Under the pieces are notes generated by a model. It ran no database searches. It saw nothing but the letters and a program-made list of their open reading frames with translations, and had not been told where the DNA came from. Below, in pieces: positions 6,820 to 15,060 of a stretch of DNA of 16,241 nt. Source of the DNA: JBGQBN01 sp041494805 (GTDB taxonomy: Bacteria; Acidobacteriota; Terriglobia; Terriglobales; Acidobacteriaceae); the NCBI GenBank assembly GCA_041494805.1, contig JBGQBN010000073.1, positions 1-16,241 on the forward strand, read 5' to 3'. The translations under genes were made by a program, and so were the position numbers. Positions within the stretch are counted from its first letter, which is position 1. Each line of letters starts with the position of its first letter.

Positions 6820-9800
6820 AGCAGCCCTGCGGATGCTGCGCTGGCATCGAACTTGTCACCCCGGAGCCGGAAGCAAACCGGCCCGGGCTTCCCGGCATTG
6901 CTTACCGGGTGGGGACGCATGCCACATTCCTCGAAACCATGCTGGCTCGTCTCTCGACGCTTTACCTGAAGGTGCCGGCGCCGGGTGGGAGCGGAACCCT
7001 GCAGCGCATTTATCCTCTGCGGCAACTCACCACGCGTGACCCCAGCGATCCGTCCATTGCGCTGCTCGACGCTTGGGCGATGCTGGGCGACGTGTTGAGC
7101 TTTTATCAGGAACGAATTGCGAATGAGGGCTACCTGCGCACGGCCACAGAGCGCCGCTCCATCATGGAGTTGGCCCGCCTGATCGGCTATCGGCTGCGGC
7201 CGGGGGTCTCCGCTTCGGTCTATCTAGCTTTCACGGTCTCCGACGGCTTTTACGGCGAGGTTCCCGTCGGTACCCGCGCGCAGAGCATTCCGGGGACGGG
7301 GGAGAGGCCGCAGTTTTTCGAAACCTACGAAAAACTGACGGCGCGCGACACCTGGAACAACCTCAAGCCGCGAGTGACCCGGCCGCAAGTGATCACTGCT
7401 CCAGGAACGAATCCAGATGGCTCTCCCAGTGCAACCGGGGCCGATTTCATTGACACCATTTACTTTGCAGGGATTTCGACCAATCTGAATCCCGGGGATT
7501 CCCTCCTCATCATCGTGGGGAACGGACCCGGACAACAGGTCCAGCGTATCGTCCAGTCGGTTGACGTCCAAGCAGCCGATCAACGAACCGAAGCCGTGCT
7601 CTATTTGTCGCCACCGAGTCCTGGTACTACTGCGGCAACCGGTCTCGCCGGGATCGTCACCGCGCTGCAGGCTTTCATCGATCAGGCCGCCAGCCGTTTC
7701 TCGGGAAGCGATCTTGCCGATCAGGTGGTAGCAGAAATACTTCAGCCCTTACTCGACAAAATCAACCCGCCTGCGGCAACGCCATCAGGCTTGGCCGGGC
7801 CTCCCCCGCCTCCCAACCTGACCGATGCGCTCAACCTGCTGGGGGGCGCCATACCGCAATTGCAAGACAAACACGATGTGGCTGTGAAGCGTAAGTTCAC
7901 CCGCCTAGAGCCCTGGATCGCCGAAGTGCTCCGAGTGCTGACCACGCTGATCGACGAACTGTCAGGCTCGGGCGGCAGCCGTGGCCAAGGCTCGGTCGCC
8001 ACGACGCTGCCCGCGCTGGCTGCTTCGCCGCTGGAAAACCTGACGAAAATTCTTGTGCCACTTGCTCTTGCGCCGTCCCTGCAGCCAGCCAATTCTCTTC
8101 GCCTTCCGCGCACCGTAAATCAGGCCTTCTCCCGCCAGTCAGATATTGCGCCGCGCCTGCTGGCGAAGTTCTATCCCGCAGCAGCAGACACGCTCTACAA
8201 AGCTTGGGGAGCGGTGCAAGCGCCGTCGAGTCAGGTGCAGGTCAGCGCGTTCCGAACCAAGGCGGCCTTATTTCCGGGCACCTACCCCGGAGCATCGCAG
8301 AGCACCCAATCCGGGGATAACACAATTACGACTACTACAACATTTACGCCGCCGTCGATCACCAATGCCTGGGGAGGGCTTACGGATGGAAGTCGCGCGG
8401 TTCCCATCCCCACAATCGCCTTGGATGCCGCTTATGACAAGATTCAAATCGGCAGCTGGCTGGCCATTGACCGTCCAGTCCTGGACCCCAACGGCGGCAT
8501 GCTGGGCCGCACGACCACGTACCACCAGGTCGTCGGCACGCAGACGCTGTCTATGGCCACAACGCTATCTGCAGCTGCAGCAGCGGCTGCCGCGGCAGCG
8601 TCTACTCCTACTTCCCCAGCCGGCTACACAGCTCGCATCACGCAAGTCACACTCTCCCCATCCTGGCTCCAGGATTTGGTTGGCCAAGGGCAGTCAAGCC
8701 ACATTCCCGGGCTCCTCGGGTTCGCAGACTTCTTGCACGGTACCGTGGTCTACGGACAGTCCGAGGGACTCGACCTTGCCGAAGAACCTCTCGACACGGA
8801 TGTGGAAGGCGACACGATCGAGCTGGCCAGCCTCTACGAGGGGCTGGAGTCGGGCCGCTGGATCATTGTCTCCGGTGACCGCACCGACATTCCCAACGTC
8901 AGTGGCGTCAAGGCTAGCGAGTTAGTGATGGTTTCCGGTGTCACGCAGGGCTCAAGCTCGGCGCAGTGCGTCGCTTTCCCTCCTGGTGTTGTTCCTTTTT
9001 CCCAGTACTACTACACCACTGAGGCCAATGCAGTTGGCGACCGGCTGGTCGTTGGGTTGTTAGGCGTTAGTCTTGACCTGATTCCATTGCCCAGCGCCGA
9101 GAACCAGCAATATTGTGACCAGGTTCAGATTGCTCCGGACATCTATGCCAGCGCCTACGTGCCCACCCCGGCGGAGAGAGGGGGGGACTTCAGCGATTTC
9201 GGCGGATTGCTCATCGATCCGAATACGAAACTGCCGGTGCCGGGTGGCATACTCAAACCCGTAGGGCCAGGCCAAATCTTTGCTTGGCGCATCACCACAC
9301 AGCCGGTGCACACGGCTCTCACCTTGGCCCACGAGCTGGCCTATACCTACGACTCGGCGACGGTCACGATCTACGGCAATGTGGTGAAGGCCACTCATGG
9401 CCAGACGACGGGAGAAGTGCTGGGGAATGGAGATGCCAGTCAGTCCCTGCAAGAGTTCGCGCTGCACCAGTCTCCGCTGACGTATCTTCCAGCACCCACG
9501 CCGGCCGGAGCCAAGAGCACGCTCGTTCTCCGGGTCAACGAAGTGGAGTGGCATGAAGCCGACAACCTGGTGGCGCTGGGGCCCAGGGACCGTGAGTACA
9601 TTACTGAGACCGATGACAACGACAAGACTTCGGCAATCTTCGGCACCGGGGAGCACGGGGTGCGCCTTCCGAGTGGCACGGCCAATGTCAAGGCAGTCTA
9701 CCGAAGCGGTATCGGCAAACCGGGAAACGTACAAGCCGAACAAATTAGTCAACTGGCCACGCAACCGCTCGGGGTGAAGAAAGTCATTAACCCGCTGGCG

Positions 9801-10505
9801 GCGAGCGGAGGGGCGGACCGCGACACCGCCGACCAAGCCCGGCAAAACGCGCCTCTGGTTGTAATGGCGCTGGACCGCCTGGTGTCGGTGCGCGATTACG
9901 CGGATTTTGCGCGCAACTTCGCCGGGATCGGCAAGGCCAGCGCGGCGCGCTTGCCGAATGGGCGGGAGTTGGTGGTCCATGTGACCATCGCTGGCGCGGA
10001 CGACATTCCCATTGATCTGAACTCTGACCTGTACAACAACCTGTTGCAAGCGCTATTGCAGTCCGGCGATCCCCACCAGCCAATCCAGGTAGTGCTGCGC
10101 CGGCTAAAGCTGCTGGTGATCAGCCTTGGGGTGAAACTGATGGCCGATTACACATGGGAGTCTGTCGCCCCTAACGTGCGGGCGGCCTTGCTCGACGCCT
10201 ACAGCTTTGACCGGCGGGACCTGGGGCAGAGCGCGTTTCTGAGCGAAGCAACCGCCGTCGTGCAGGGAGTGCAAGGTGTGGAGTACGCCGACATGCGCGT
10301 CTTTGATTCCGTAGCCGAGAAGGTGACCGCCGCGCAACTGTCCGCACTGAGCACCACCTTGAAACTGAACGACGCTGTCGAGGCGGAACTGGCGCATGTG
10401 GATAAGACGGCCACCGAGGCCTCCAAGCGCATTCTCCCCGCGGAACTGGTCATTCTGACGCCGGACATTCCCGACACCTTAATCCTTACGGAGATCACGT
10501 CATGA
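6816..10505 (+). CDS. second large putative baseplate assembly protein, J-type (Afp12-like)
   Basis: 1229 residues, paralogous in design to the preceding protein but not a simple duplicate. It begins MKQPCGCCAGIELVTPE, then RPGLPGIAYRVGTHATFLETM, a conserved N-terminus of this family. LLDAWAMLGDVLSFYQERIA and ERRSIMELARLIGYRLRPG (about residues 85-130) are the wedge-family hallmark also present in the first J protein. A long middle part (about 260-480) is predicted helical, and 586-595 is a run of ten alanines. The J-like C-terminal part (about 925-1110) has FGTGEHGVRLPSG, SGIGKPGNVQAEQI, NPLAASGGADRD and LVSVRDYADFARNFAGIG. The start overlaps the previous stop as ATGA and has GAGGTGG upstream (6804-6810). 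It would be the second wedge subunit, together making the heteromeric ring that couples target binding to sheath contraction. Confidence 0.9.
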   Translation: MKQPCGCCAGIELVTPEPEANRPGLPGIAYRVGTHATFLETMLARLSTLYLKVPAPGGSGTLQRIYPLRQLTTRDPSDPSIALLDAWAMLGDVLSFYQERIANEGYLRTATERRSIMELARLIGYRLRPGVSASVYLAFTVSDGFYGEVPVGTRAQSIPGTGERPQFFETYEKLTARDTWNNLKPRVTRPQVITAPGTNPDGSPSATGADFIDTIYFAGISTNLNPGDSLLIIVGNGPGQQVQRIVQSVDVQAADQRTEAVLYLSPPSPGTTAATGLAGIVTALQAFIDQAASRFSGSDLADQVVAEILQPLLDKINPPAATPSGLAGPPPPPNLTDALNLLGGAIPQLQDKHDVAVKRKFTRLEPWIAEVLRVLTTLIDELSGSGGSRGQGSVATTLPALAASPLENLTKILVPLALAPSLQPANSLRLPRTVNQAFSRQSDIAPRLLAKFYPAAADTLYKAWGAVQAPSSQVQVSAFRTKAALFPGTYPGASQSTQSGDNTITTTTTFTPPSITNAWGGLTDGSRAVPIPTIALDAAYDKIQIGSWLAIDRPVLDPNGGMLGRTTTYHQVVGTQTLSMATTLSAAAAAAAAAASTPTSPAGYTARITQVTLSPSWLQDLVGQGQSSHIPGLLGFADFLHGTVVYGQSEGLDLAEEPLDTDVEGDTIELASLYEGLESGRWIIVSGDRTDIPNVSGVKASELVMVSGVTQGSSSAQCVAFPPGVVPFSQYYYTTEANAVGDRLVVGLLGVSLDLIPLPSAENQQYCDQVQIAPDIYASAYVPTPAERGGDFSDFGGLLIDPNTKLPVPGGILKPVGPGQIFAWRITTQPVHTALTLAHELAYTYDSATVTIYGNVVKATHGQTTGEVLGNGDASQSLQEFALHQSPLTYLPAPTPAGAKSTLVLRVNEVEWHEADNLVALGPRDREYITETDDNDKTSAIFGTGEHGVRLPSGTANVKAVYRSGIGKPGNVQAEQISQLATQPLGVKKVINPLAASGGADRDTADQARQNAPLVVMALDRLVSVRDYADFARNFAGIGKASAARLPNGRELVVHVTIAGADDIPIDLNSDLYNNLLQALLQSGDPHQPIQVVLRRLKLLVISLGVKLMADYTWESVAPNVRAALLDAYSFDRRDLGQSAFLSEATAVVQGVQGVEYADMRVFDSVAEKVTAAQLSALSTTLKLNDAVEAELAHVDKTATEASKRILPAELVILTPDIPDTLILTEITS

Positions 10506-12682
10506 GCGACAAGGCCGATCGTTTATACGAGCTCTTGCCGGCCGTATACCGGCTCCGCGACGCCGACCGCGGTTATCCGCTACGCGCCTTGTTGCAAGTG
10601 ATCGCCGAGCAGGTGAATGTGGTGGACGGCGATATCGCCGGACTCTACGACAACTGGTTCATCGAGACTTGCCGGGATTGGGTTGTGCCCTATATCGGCG
10701 ACTTGATCGGTTACACACCAGTGTTTGACACCGGGGAGCCCGCGGATGTGGCAACGCCACGGGCCCTGGCGCGCGAGCGGATTCTCATCCCACGGCGCGA
10801 GGTAGCCAACACGGTTCGCTACCGGCGACGCAAGGGCACGCTCGCTGTGCTCGAGGAACTAGCCGAGGCTGTTGCCGGCTGGCCGGCGCGGGCAGTGGAG
10901 GTCTACCGCCTCCTCAGTTACACGCAAAACATCAACTATCTTCATCTCGACCGGGGCCGCACCGTGGATCTGCGCGATGGGGATGCACTCGATGAACTGG
11001 ATGGCCCGTTCGACGAGGTGGCCCACACCGCCGATGTGCGCAGCGTGAACGCGAAGCATTTCCCCGGGTTCGGCAACATCCCTGACGTAGACGTATTCGT
11101 CTGGCGGCTCAAGACCTACTCAATCACTCAAGCCCCGGCGTATTGTCTCGAGGAAGAAGGTCCCAACTGTTTCCTGTTCAGCGTGCTGGGGAATGACACT
11201 CAACTGTTCAACCACGTGCAGCCCACTGTCTGCCATCCCCCGGGCAAGCTAAACCTGCCTAATCGGATCAGCCGTCGCGATCTGCAGAACTACGAAATCA
11301 GTGAACAGAGTGAGACCACGGCCAGCGGCGTTCCCTATTATTACAGTGAGGACAAGAGCTTTCAGATATGGGTAGGGCCGGCCCCGCGGCAACCCGTGCC
11401 GGCTGAGCAGATTGTGCCCGCGGATCTCAGCGATTGGCGCTACCGGCCGCTGCCCAGCCAGGTTGCCGTGGATCCGGTGCTGGGTCGCATCGCCTTCCCG
11501 CCCGGATCGGCTCGCCGTCAGCCGGTGTGGGTGTCTTACTACTACGGATTCAGCGCGGACATCGGTGGCGGTGAATACAACCGCCCGCTCTCCCAGCCCG
11601 CAGCCTACAACCTTTACCTGGTCGGGGAGCAGGAGAATTTTGCCCGCATCAACGATGCGTTGATTCAGTGGCGAAATGACGCTCCTGCAAATGCTGTCAT
11701 CGAGATCACGGACAGCGGCGTCTATGTGGAGCCGATCAATATCACACTGACGGCAGGGCAGAGTTTGCAGTTGCGCGCCGCGAACCGGAAGCGTCCGGTA
11801 ATTCGGCTTTTGAACTGGCAGACGTCCTTGCCGGACAGCCTGAGCGTCACTGGCGACGCCGGGTCGTGGTTCACCCTGGACGGTTTAGTGGTCACAGGCC
11901 GTGGCATTCAGGTGGGCGGGGATGTTGCCGGGGTGACCATCCGCCACTCCACACTCGTGCCCGGCTGGGGACTCACCTGTGATTGCGAGCCCCGACGTTC
12001 CACCGAGCCCAGCATCGAACTCGACGATGCTCCCGGCTGCCTCACCATCGAACACAGCATCGTGGGCTCCATCGTGGTGAACCGCGATGAAGTGAATGAG
12101 GACCCGTGCAGCATCCGCGTCAGCGACAGCATGGTGGACGCGACCAGCGACGCGCGGGTTGCTGTCGGCGCGCCTGAAAGTTTGTGCGCGTATGCCGTGC
12201 TTAGCATCAAACGCAGTACGGTTTTCGGAGAGGTGCAAACCCAAGCCATTGAATTGGCCGAGAACTGCATCTTCATGGGATCGATTCACGTGTGCCGCCG
12301 CCAGCAGGGGTGCATGCGCTTCTGTTACGTAACCCCGGGTTCGCGCACGCCGCGCCGCTACGAATGTCAGCCTGACCTGGTCGAAAACGCAGTCCGGGCA
12401 CTGTTCAACCACGGAGACCTTTCTCTCGCCGAGCGCGATAGCTGGTTGGCGAGCGAACAGCTGCGGGTGGAACCCGAGTTCAACAGCACGCGTTACGGCA
12501 CTCCGACATATTGTCAGCTAACCCACACCTGCGCCGAGGAAATTACGCGCGGCGCCGACGACAAGGCAGAGATGGGCGTTTTCCACGACTTATATCAATC
12601 CCAGCGGACGGCCAACCTTCGTGTCCGGCTGGACGAATACACACCCGCGGGCATGAATGCGGGAATTCTCTATGCTAGCTAG
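10502..12682 (+). CDS. gpI-type phage tail protein with C-terminal beta-helix-like region
   Basis: 726 residues. Residues 1-130 match the P2 gpI tail protein type: RLYELLPAVYRLRDADRGYPLRAL, DGDIAGLYDNWFIETCRDW and VVPYIGDLIGYTPV, then the RRRKGTLAVLEELAEAVAGW helix. Residues about 130-365 are a linker domain. About 365-600 has short alternating beta strands with repeated turns (AVIEITDSGVYVEPINITL, FTLDGLVVTGRGIQV, VTIRHSTLVPG, LTIEHSIVGSIVVN, LSIKRSTVFGEVQT) that look like a right-handed beta-helix of the pectate-lyase type. The end (604-726) holds the conserved RFCYVTPGSRTPRRYECQPDL and TRGADDKAEMGVFHDLYQ. About a dozen cysteines cluster in the C-terminal half. gpI joins baseplate and fibres in P2, and a beta-helix is a common surface or receptor-contact fold, so a peripheral role is likely. 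The start overlaps the J stop, with GGAG at 10490-10493. Confidence 0.85.
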   Translation: MSDKADRLYELLPAVYRLRDADRGYPLRALLQVIAEQVNVVDGDIAGLYDNWFIETCRDWVVPYIGDLIGYTPVFDTGEPADVATPRALARERILIPRREVANTVRYRRRKGTLAVLEELAEAVAGWPARAVEVYRLLSYTQNINYLHLDRGRTVDLRDGDALDELDGPFDEVAHTADVRSVNAKHFPGFGNIPDVDVFVWRLKTYSITQAPAYCLEEEGPNCFLFSVLGNDTQLFNHVQPTVCHPPGKLNLPNRISRRDLQNYEISEQSETTASGVPYYYSEDKSFQIWVGPAPRQPVPAEQIVPADLSDWRYRPLPSQVAVDPVLGRIAFPPGSARRQPVWVSYYYGFSADIGGGEYNRPLSQPAAYNLYLVGEQENFARINDALIQWRNDAPANAVIEITDSGVYVEPINITLTAGQSLQLRAANRKRPVIRLLNWQTSLPDSLSVTGDAGSWFTLDGLVVTGRGIQVGGDVAGVTIRHSTLVPGWGLTCDCEPRRSTEPSIELDDAPGCLTIEHSIVGSIVVNRDEVNEDPCSIRVSDSMVDATSDARVAVGAPESLCAYAVLSIKRSTVFGEVQTQAIELAENCIFMGSIHVCRRQQGCMRFCYVTPGSRTPRRYECQPDLVENAVRALFNHGDLSLAERDSWLASEQLRVEPEFNSTRYGTPTYCQLTHTCAEEITRGADDKAEMGVFHDLYQSQRTANLRVRLDEYTPAGMNAGILYAS

Positions 12683-12686
12683 GAGG
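12681..12686 (+). promoter_or_regulatory. perfect Shine-Dalgarno AGGAGG overlapping the upstream stop codon
   Basis: AGGAGG begins within the TAG stop (12680-12682) of the gpI-type gene and lies 5 bases before ATG 12692. It is the strongest SD in the window and suggests re-initiation and high expression of the DUF6519 gene. Confidence 0.75.
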
Positions 12687-12691
12687 AACGC

Positions 12692-14386
12692 ATGAAAGCT
12701 GATCTGAGCCGCACTACCTTTAATCCGCTGAAGCACTTTACGCGCGTGCTCATGCAGCAGGGCAGGGTCCAGCTCGACGCGGACTGGAACGAGCAGGCTG
12801 CGATTCTCCTTCACTACCTGCAGACTCTGGCGGCAGACCTGGTTGGCCCGCACGGCGGCCCGGAAGACGCTGACGGCCACTGCGCTTTTGAGATTTCGCC
12901 GCTGCCGGACAACCCAACGAACGACTTTCTTGTTGCGCTGGGGCATTACTACGTGGGCGGCATCCTTTGCGAGGCTGACTCGACTCCTATCGCGATCTTC
13001 CCAGCACAGAACCAACCTGCTGGCACGACCAATGTTTTCCAAGCGGACACGTGGATCTTGGACGGCGAGCCATTGGATACCTACTCGTATGCGGAGGTCT
13101 TCGACGACTCCTTGATCCCGGCTTTTTCTCCCACCGACGTCCAGATCACGGCCGATGCGAAACAGCGGACCGTAACTCTCCCGAACCCGCCTGCTAACCT
13201 GGGAAATGCTGCCAATCCAAAGCTGCGCCGGGTCATCACCTACTTGAACCAGCCGGACTATCCTTCGCCCACGGCACTGCGCGTGGGTCCTAGCTACCAG
13301 GTTTATCTGGACGTCTGGGAGCGCCATATCACTTATGTGGAAGACGACAGCATCCGGGAAGTTGCCCTGGGCGGTCCGGACACTGCCACGCGGTCCAAGC
13401 TGGTGTGGCAGGTGAAAGTGGTGACGCCGTTACTAGGAGCTGAAGGAGGCTGTGCCTCCGTCGATCAGCTCCAGGCCAAGTTCCAGTGGGAGAATCGTGG
13501 CCGGTTGAAGGCGATGGCTTTGCAATCTGCGGCCGCCGCTGACCCCTGCATCATTTCGCCGGACGCGCGCTATTCGGGTCCGGAGAACCAACTCTACCGC
13601 GTGGAAATTCACCGCGGAGGAGAGGTCTGGAATGGCAAGGACATAACTAAAGGAGCTACTTTCAAGTGGTCGCGCGAGAACGGGGCAGTGGTTTTTGCCC
13701 TGGCCAGACCGATCGCCCCTTCAGCGGGAACGACTACCGTGTTACTGGAAACCCTGGGGCGCGACGACCGGTTCGGACTGAGTGAGGGCGATTGGGTCGA
13801 GATTCAGGACGACAATTCCGCACTTGTGAATCAGGTCGGGAGTCCGTTGGATTCGATGGGAAATCCATTGAATCAAGCGGGGAATCTGCTACAGGTTCAG
13901 TCCATCGATCGAACCACCAGGCAGGTGATCTTGAGCGGCACACCCGGTATCACCGTGGGAGATGATCTGGCCTTGCACCCGCTTCTGCGGCGTTGGGATC
14001 AGAAGGAAGGCGATCCAGACGAAGGCGGCCTGCAATTGGGGAGCGACGGTGCCGCCTTGATCGAGGAAGACTCCAACACTTCCTGGCTTACGCTGGAGGA
14101 CGGACTCCAGATTCAATTCCAGCCGGATCCGAAGCCGAACCCGCTTGCGAACATATACCGCACGGGTGATTACTGGCTGATTCCCGCTCGCACCGAGACC
14201 GGTGATGTGGAATGGCCGAGAGCGAAAGACGCGGAGGGGACGTTGGTTCCCATTGCGTTGCCCCCCCGTGGCGTCGCGCACCACTACGCGCCGGTGGCGG
14301 TGATCACGGTCGACAGTACGGATGGGGTGCAGGTCACTCACCCAGACTGCCTCCACAGGTTCGAGAGCTTGCCGGTACTGACCTGA
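12692..14386 (+). CDS. DUF6519 domain protein, last gene of the injection-system operon
   Basis: 564 residues. The N-terminus SRTTFNPLKHFTRVLMQQGR followed by QLDADWNEQ (27-35) and LAADLVGPHGGP is the hallmark of DUF6519, a family found in phage-tail-like clusters beside gpI-type genes; its function is unknown. Further conserved-looking parts are YYVGGILCEAD (about 88), YQVYLDVWERHITY (about 210), YRVEIHRGGEVWNG, FKWSRENGAVVFALA (about 323-337), GDWVEIQDDN and LRRWDQKEGDPDEGG. The fold looks beta-rich, with no signal peptide or membrane span. Residues near 380-400 contain a repetitive SPLDSMGNPLNQAGN stretch. It follows the gpI-type gene by 9 bases with a perfect SD and ends at TGA 14384-14386, after which no further gene of the operon is seen. 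It may be a baseplate-peripheral or fibre-anchoring part; that is inference from position. Confidence 0.85.
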   Translation: MKADLSRTTFNPLKHFTRVLMQQGRVQLDADWNEQAAILLHYLQTLAADLVGPHGGPEDADGHCAFEISPLPDNPTNDFLVALGHYYVGGILCEADSTPIAIFPAQNQPAGTTNVFQADTWILDGEPLDTYSYAEVFDDSLIPAFSPTDVQITADAKQRTVTLPNPPANLGNAANPKLRRVITYLNQPDYPSPTALRVGPSYQVYLDVWERHITYVEDDSIREVALGGPDTATRSKLVWQVKVVTPLLGAEGGCASVDQLQAKFQWENRGRLKAMALQSAAAADPCIISPDARYSGPENQLYRVEIHRGGEVWNGKDITKGATFKWSRENGAVVFALARPIAPSAGTTTVLLETLGRDDRFGLSEGDWVEIQDDNSALVNQVGSPLDSMGNPLNQAGNLLQVQSIDRTTRQVILSGTPGITVGDDLALHPLLRRWDQKEGDPDEGGLQLGSDGAALIEEDSNTSWLTLEDGLQIQFQPDPKPNPLANIYRTGDYWLIPARTETGDVEWPRAKDAEGTLVPIALPPRGVAHHYAPVAVITVDSTDGVQVTHPDCLHRFESLPVLT

Positions 14387-15009
14387 CTCTGACTTTTGTT
14401 GAGGCATGTTCTTGCTGAAGGGTGTGCTGCGCAATAATTCCATCGGGAATGCGTAATGAGTTGTAAAGATTGAGCTGTGGCTCGCCATAATTCAGGTGCA
14501 TCGGTAATGTTGCATGTTGGCGGAAAGTTCTGCGGCTAGAACCGACTGGTTTCACGGTGCCGGGACCACGCTTTCCCCTGCGCGGTCAAAAAATCGACAC
14601 TCGTGCAGAGCAGATTGCGAACTCCACTCAACGAGCTCTGACAACAGAACAACGAAATACTGTCGAGTCCAGCAAAGCAGCCTTGAAGTCCTCTGAGCGG
14701 GCCATGGCGATGATGAATCCATGATCCAAGCTAGTGCGCACAAACGCTGCCAGTCCGCGCTCTATCGTGAAACCGCAGATCCGTGAAGACCCAGACTGTT
14801 TGGCTGTGGCGGAGAAAAGTGAATTAGAACCCGAGTCCGGTCTCCGAGCCAAGGTTCCGCTAAGGTTGTTGCGAGTGTAGTCGAACTTGTGACGGTCGGA
14901 GCATCCTGATTCGTTACAATTCAACAAGTTTTGAAATCCGGGCTGCAACATTTTCATCAGCAATCCGTTGCGGACGACAGAATTCAATAGCGTTCAACAA
15001 CGGCTGGAA
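14387..15009 (+). other. 623-base region without a convincing gene, between the operon and the tRNA fragment
   Basis: Several short frames occur on both strands (for example - strand 14628-14987, 119 codons; + strand 14514-14696, 60 codons), but none has a good SD, a recognisable domain or the codon pattern of the operon, and composition is visibly less GC-rich than the genes. No hairpin with a T-run is evident after the DUF6519 stop; the best small inverted repeat is GTTCT/AGAAC near 14527-14542. An 8-base direct repeat TTCAACAA occurs at 14920-14927 and 14993-15000. It most likely holds the operon 3' untranslated end and decayed island-end sequence. Confidence 0.5.
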
Positions 15010-15059
15010 TCTGGTTCGGGACCAGGGGGTCGGAGGTTAAAATCCTCTCTCCCCGACCA
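15010..15059 (+). pseudogene. 3' fragment of tRNA-Pro(CGG), probable att site of a genomic island
   Basis: The bases fold as the 3' two thirds of a tRNA. The anticodon stem is TCTGG/CCAGG (15010-15014 with 15022-15026) around the loop TTCGGGA, with T33, anticodon CGG and G37 as in bacterial tRNA-Pro(CGG). The variable loop is GGGTC (15027-15031). The T stem is GGAGG/CCTCT around TTAAAAT (15037-15043). The acceptor 3' strand is CTCCCCG, followed by discriminator A and encoded CCA (15057-15059). Upstream there is no D arm, and no CGGGGAG acceptor 5' strand at the expected distance. The T loop lacks the near-universal C56 (A instead), so it is not a functional tRNA. A 3'-only tRNA piece is what site-specific integration into a tRNA gene leaves at the far end of an island. 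Confidence 0.8.
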
Positions 15060-15060
15060 A

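Larger units (their letters stand above)
1..15059. mobile_element. probable genomic island carrying the injection-system operon; right end at the tRNA-Pro fragment
   Basis: The orientation of the tRNA fragment (3' end pointing right, 5' half missing) places the inserted DNA to its left, with the intact tRNA-Pro gene and a matching repeat expected beyond the left window edge. The DNA immediately left of the fragment is AT-richer and gene-poor, and the first gene to the right is a metabolic enzyme unrelated to tails. No integrase, transposase or second att copy is in the window, so extent and mobility are inferred. Confidence 0.4.

Noticed and set aside
8146..8925. 259-codon + strand frame inside the second J-type gene
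   Set aside because: Out-of-frame shadow rich in Arg/Ser/Pro; the containing gene is clearly coding through the whole stretch.
9060..10049. 329-codon open frame on the - strand
   Set aside because: Antisense to the conserved J-like C-terminus of the second J-type protein; no recognisable motifs.
13445..13459. GGAGGC/GCCTCC mini-hairpin
   Set aside because: Inside the DUF6519 coding region, 6-bp stem with a 3-base loop; no sign of a regulatory role.
14884..14930. Inverted repeat AACTTGT...ACAAGTT followed by TT as a terminator
   Set aside because: Loop of more than 30 bases and no real T-run; not a credible terminator.
14628..14987. 119-codon - strand frame in the gene-poor region
   Set aside because: No SD, no family resemblance, and neighbouring frames are equally open; left as undecided sequence rather than called a gene.
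14920..15000. Direct repeat TTCAACAA (14920-14927 and 14993-15000) as integrase arm sites
   Set aside because: Only 8 bases and two copies; can easily arise by chance.
14983..15059. Complete tRNA-Pro gene
   Set aside because: The expected 5' acceptor strand and D arm are absent at the required distance and the T loop lacks C56, so it is a fragment.
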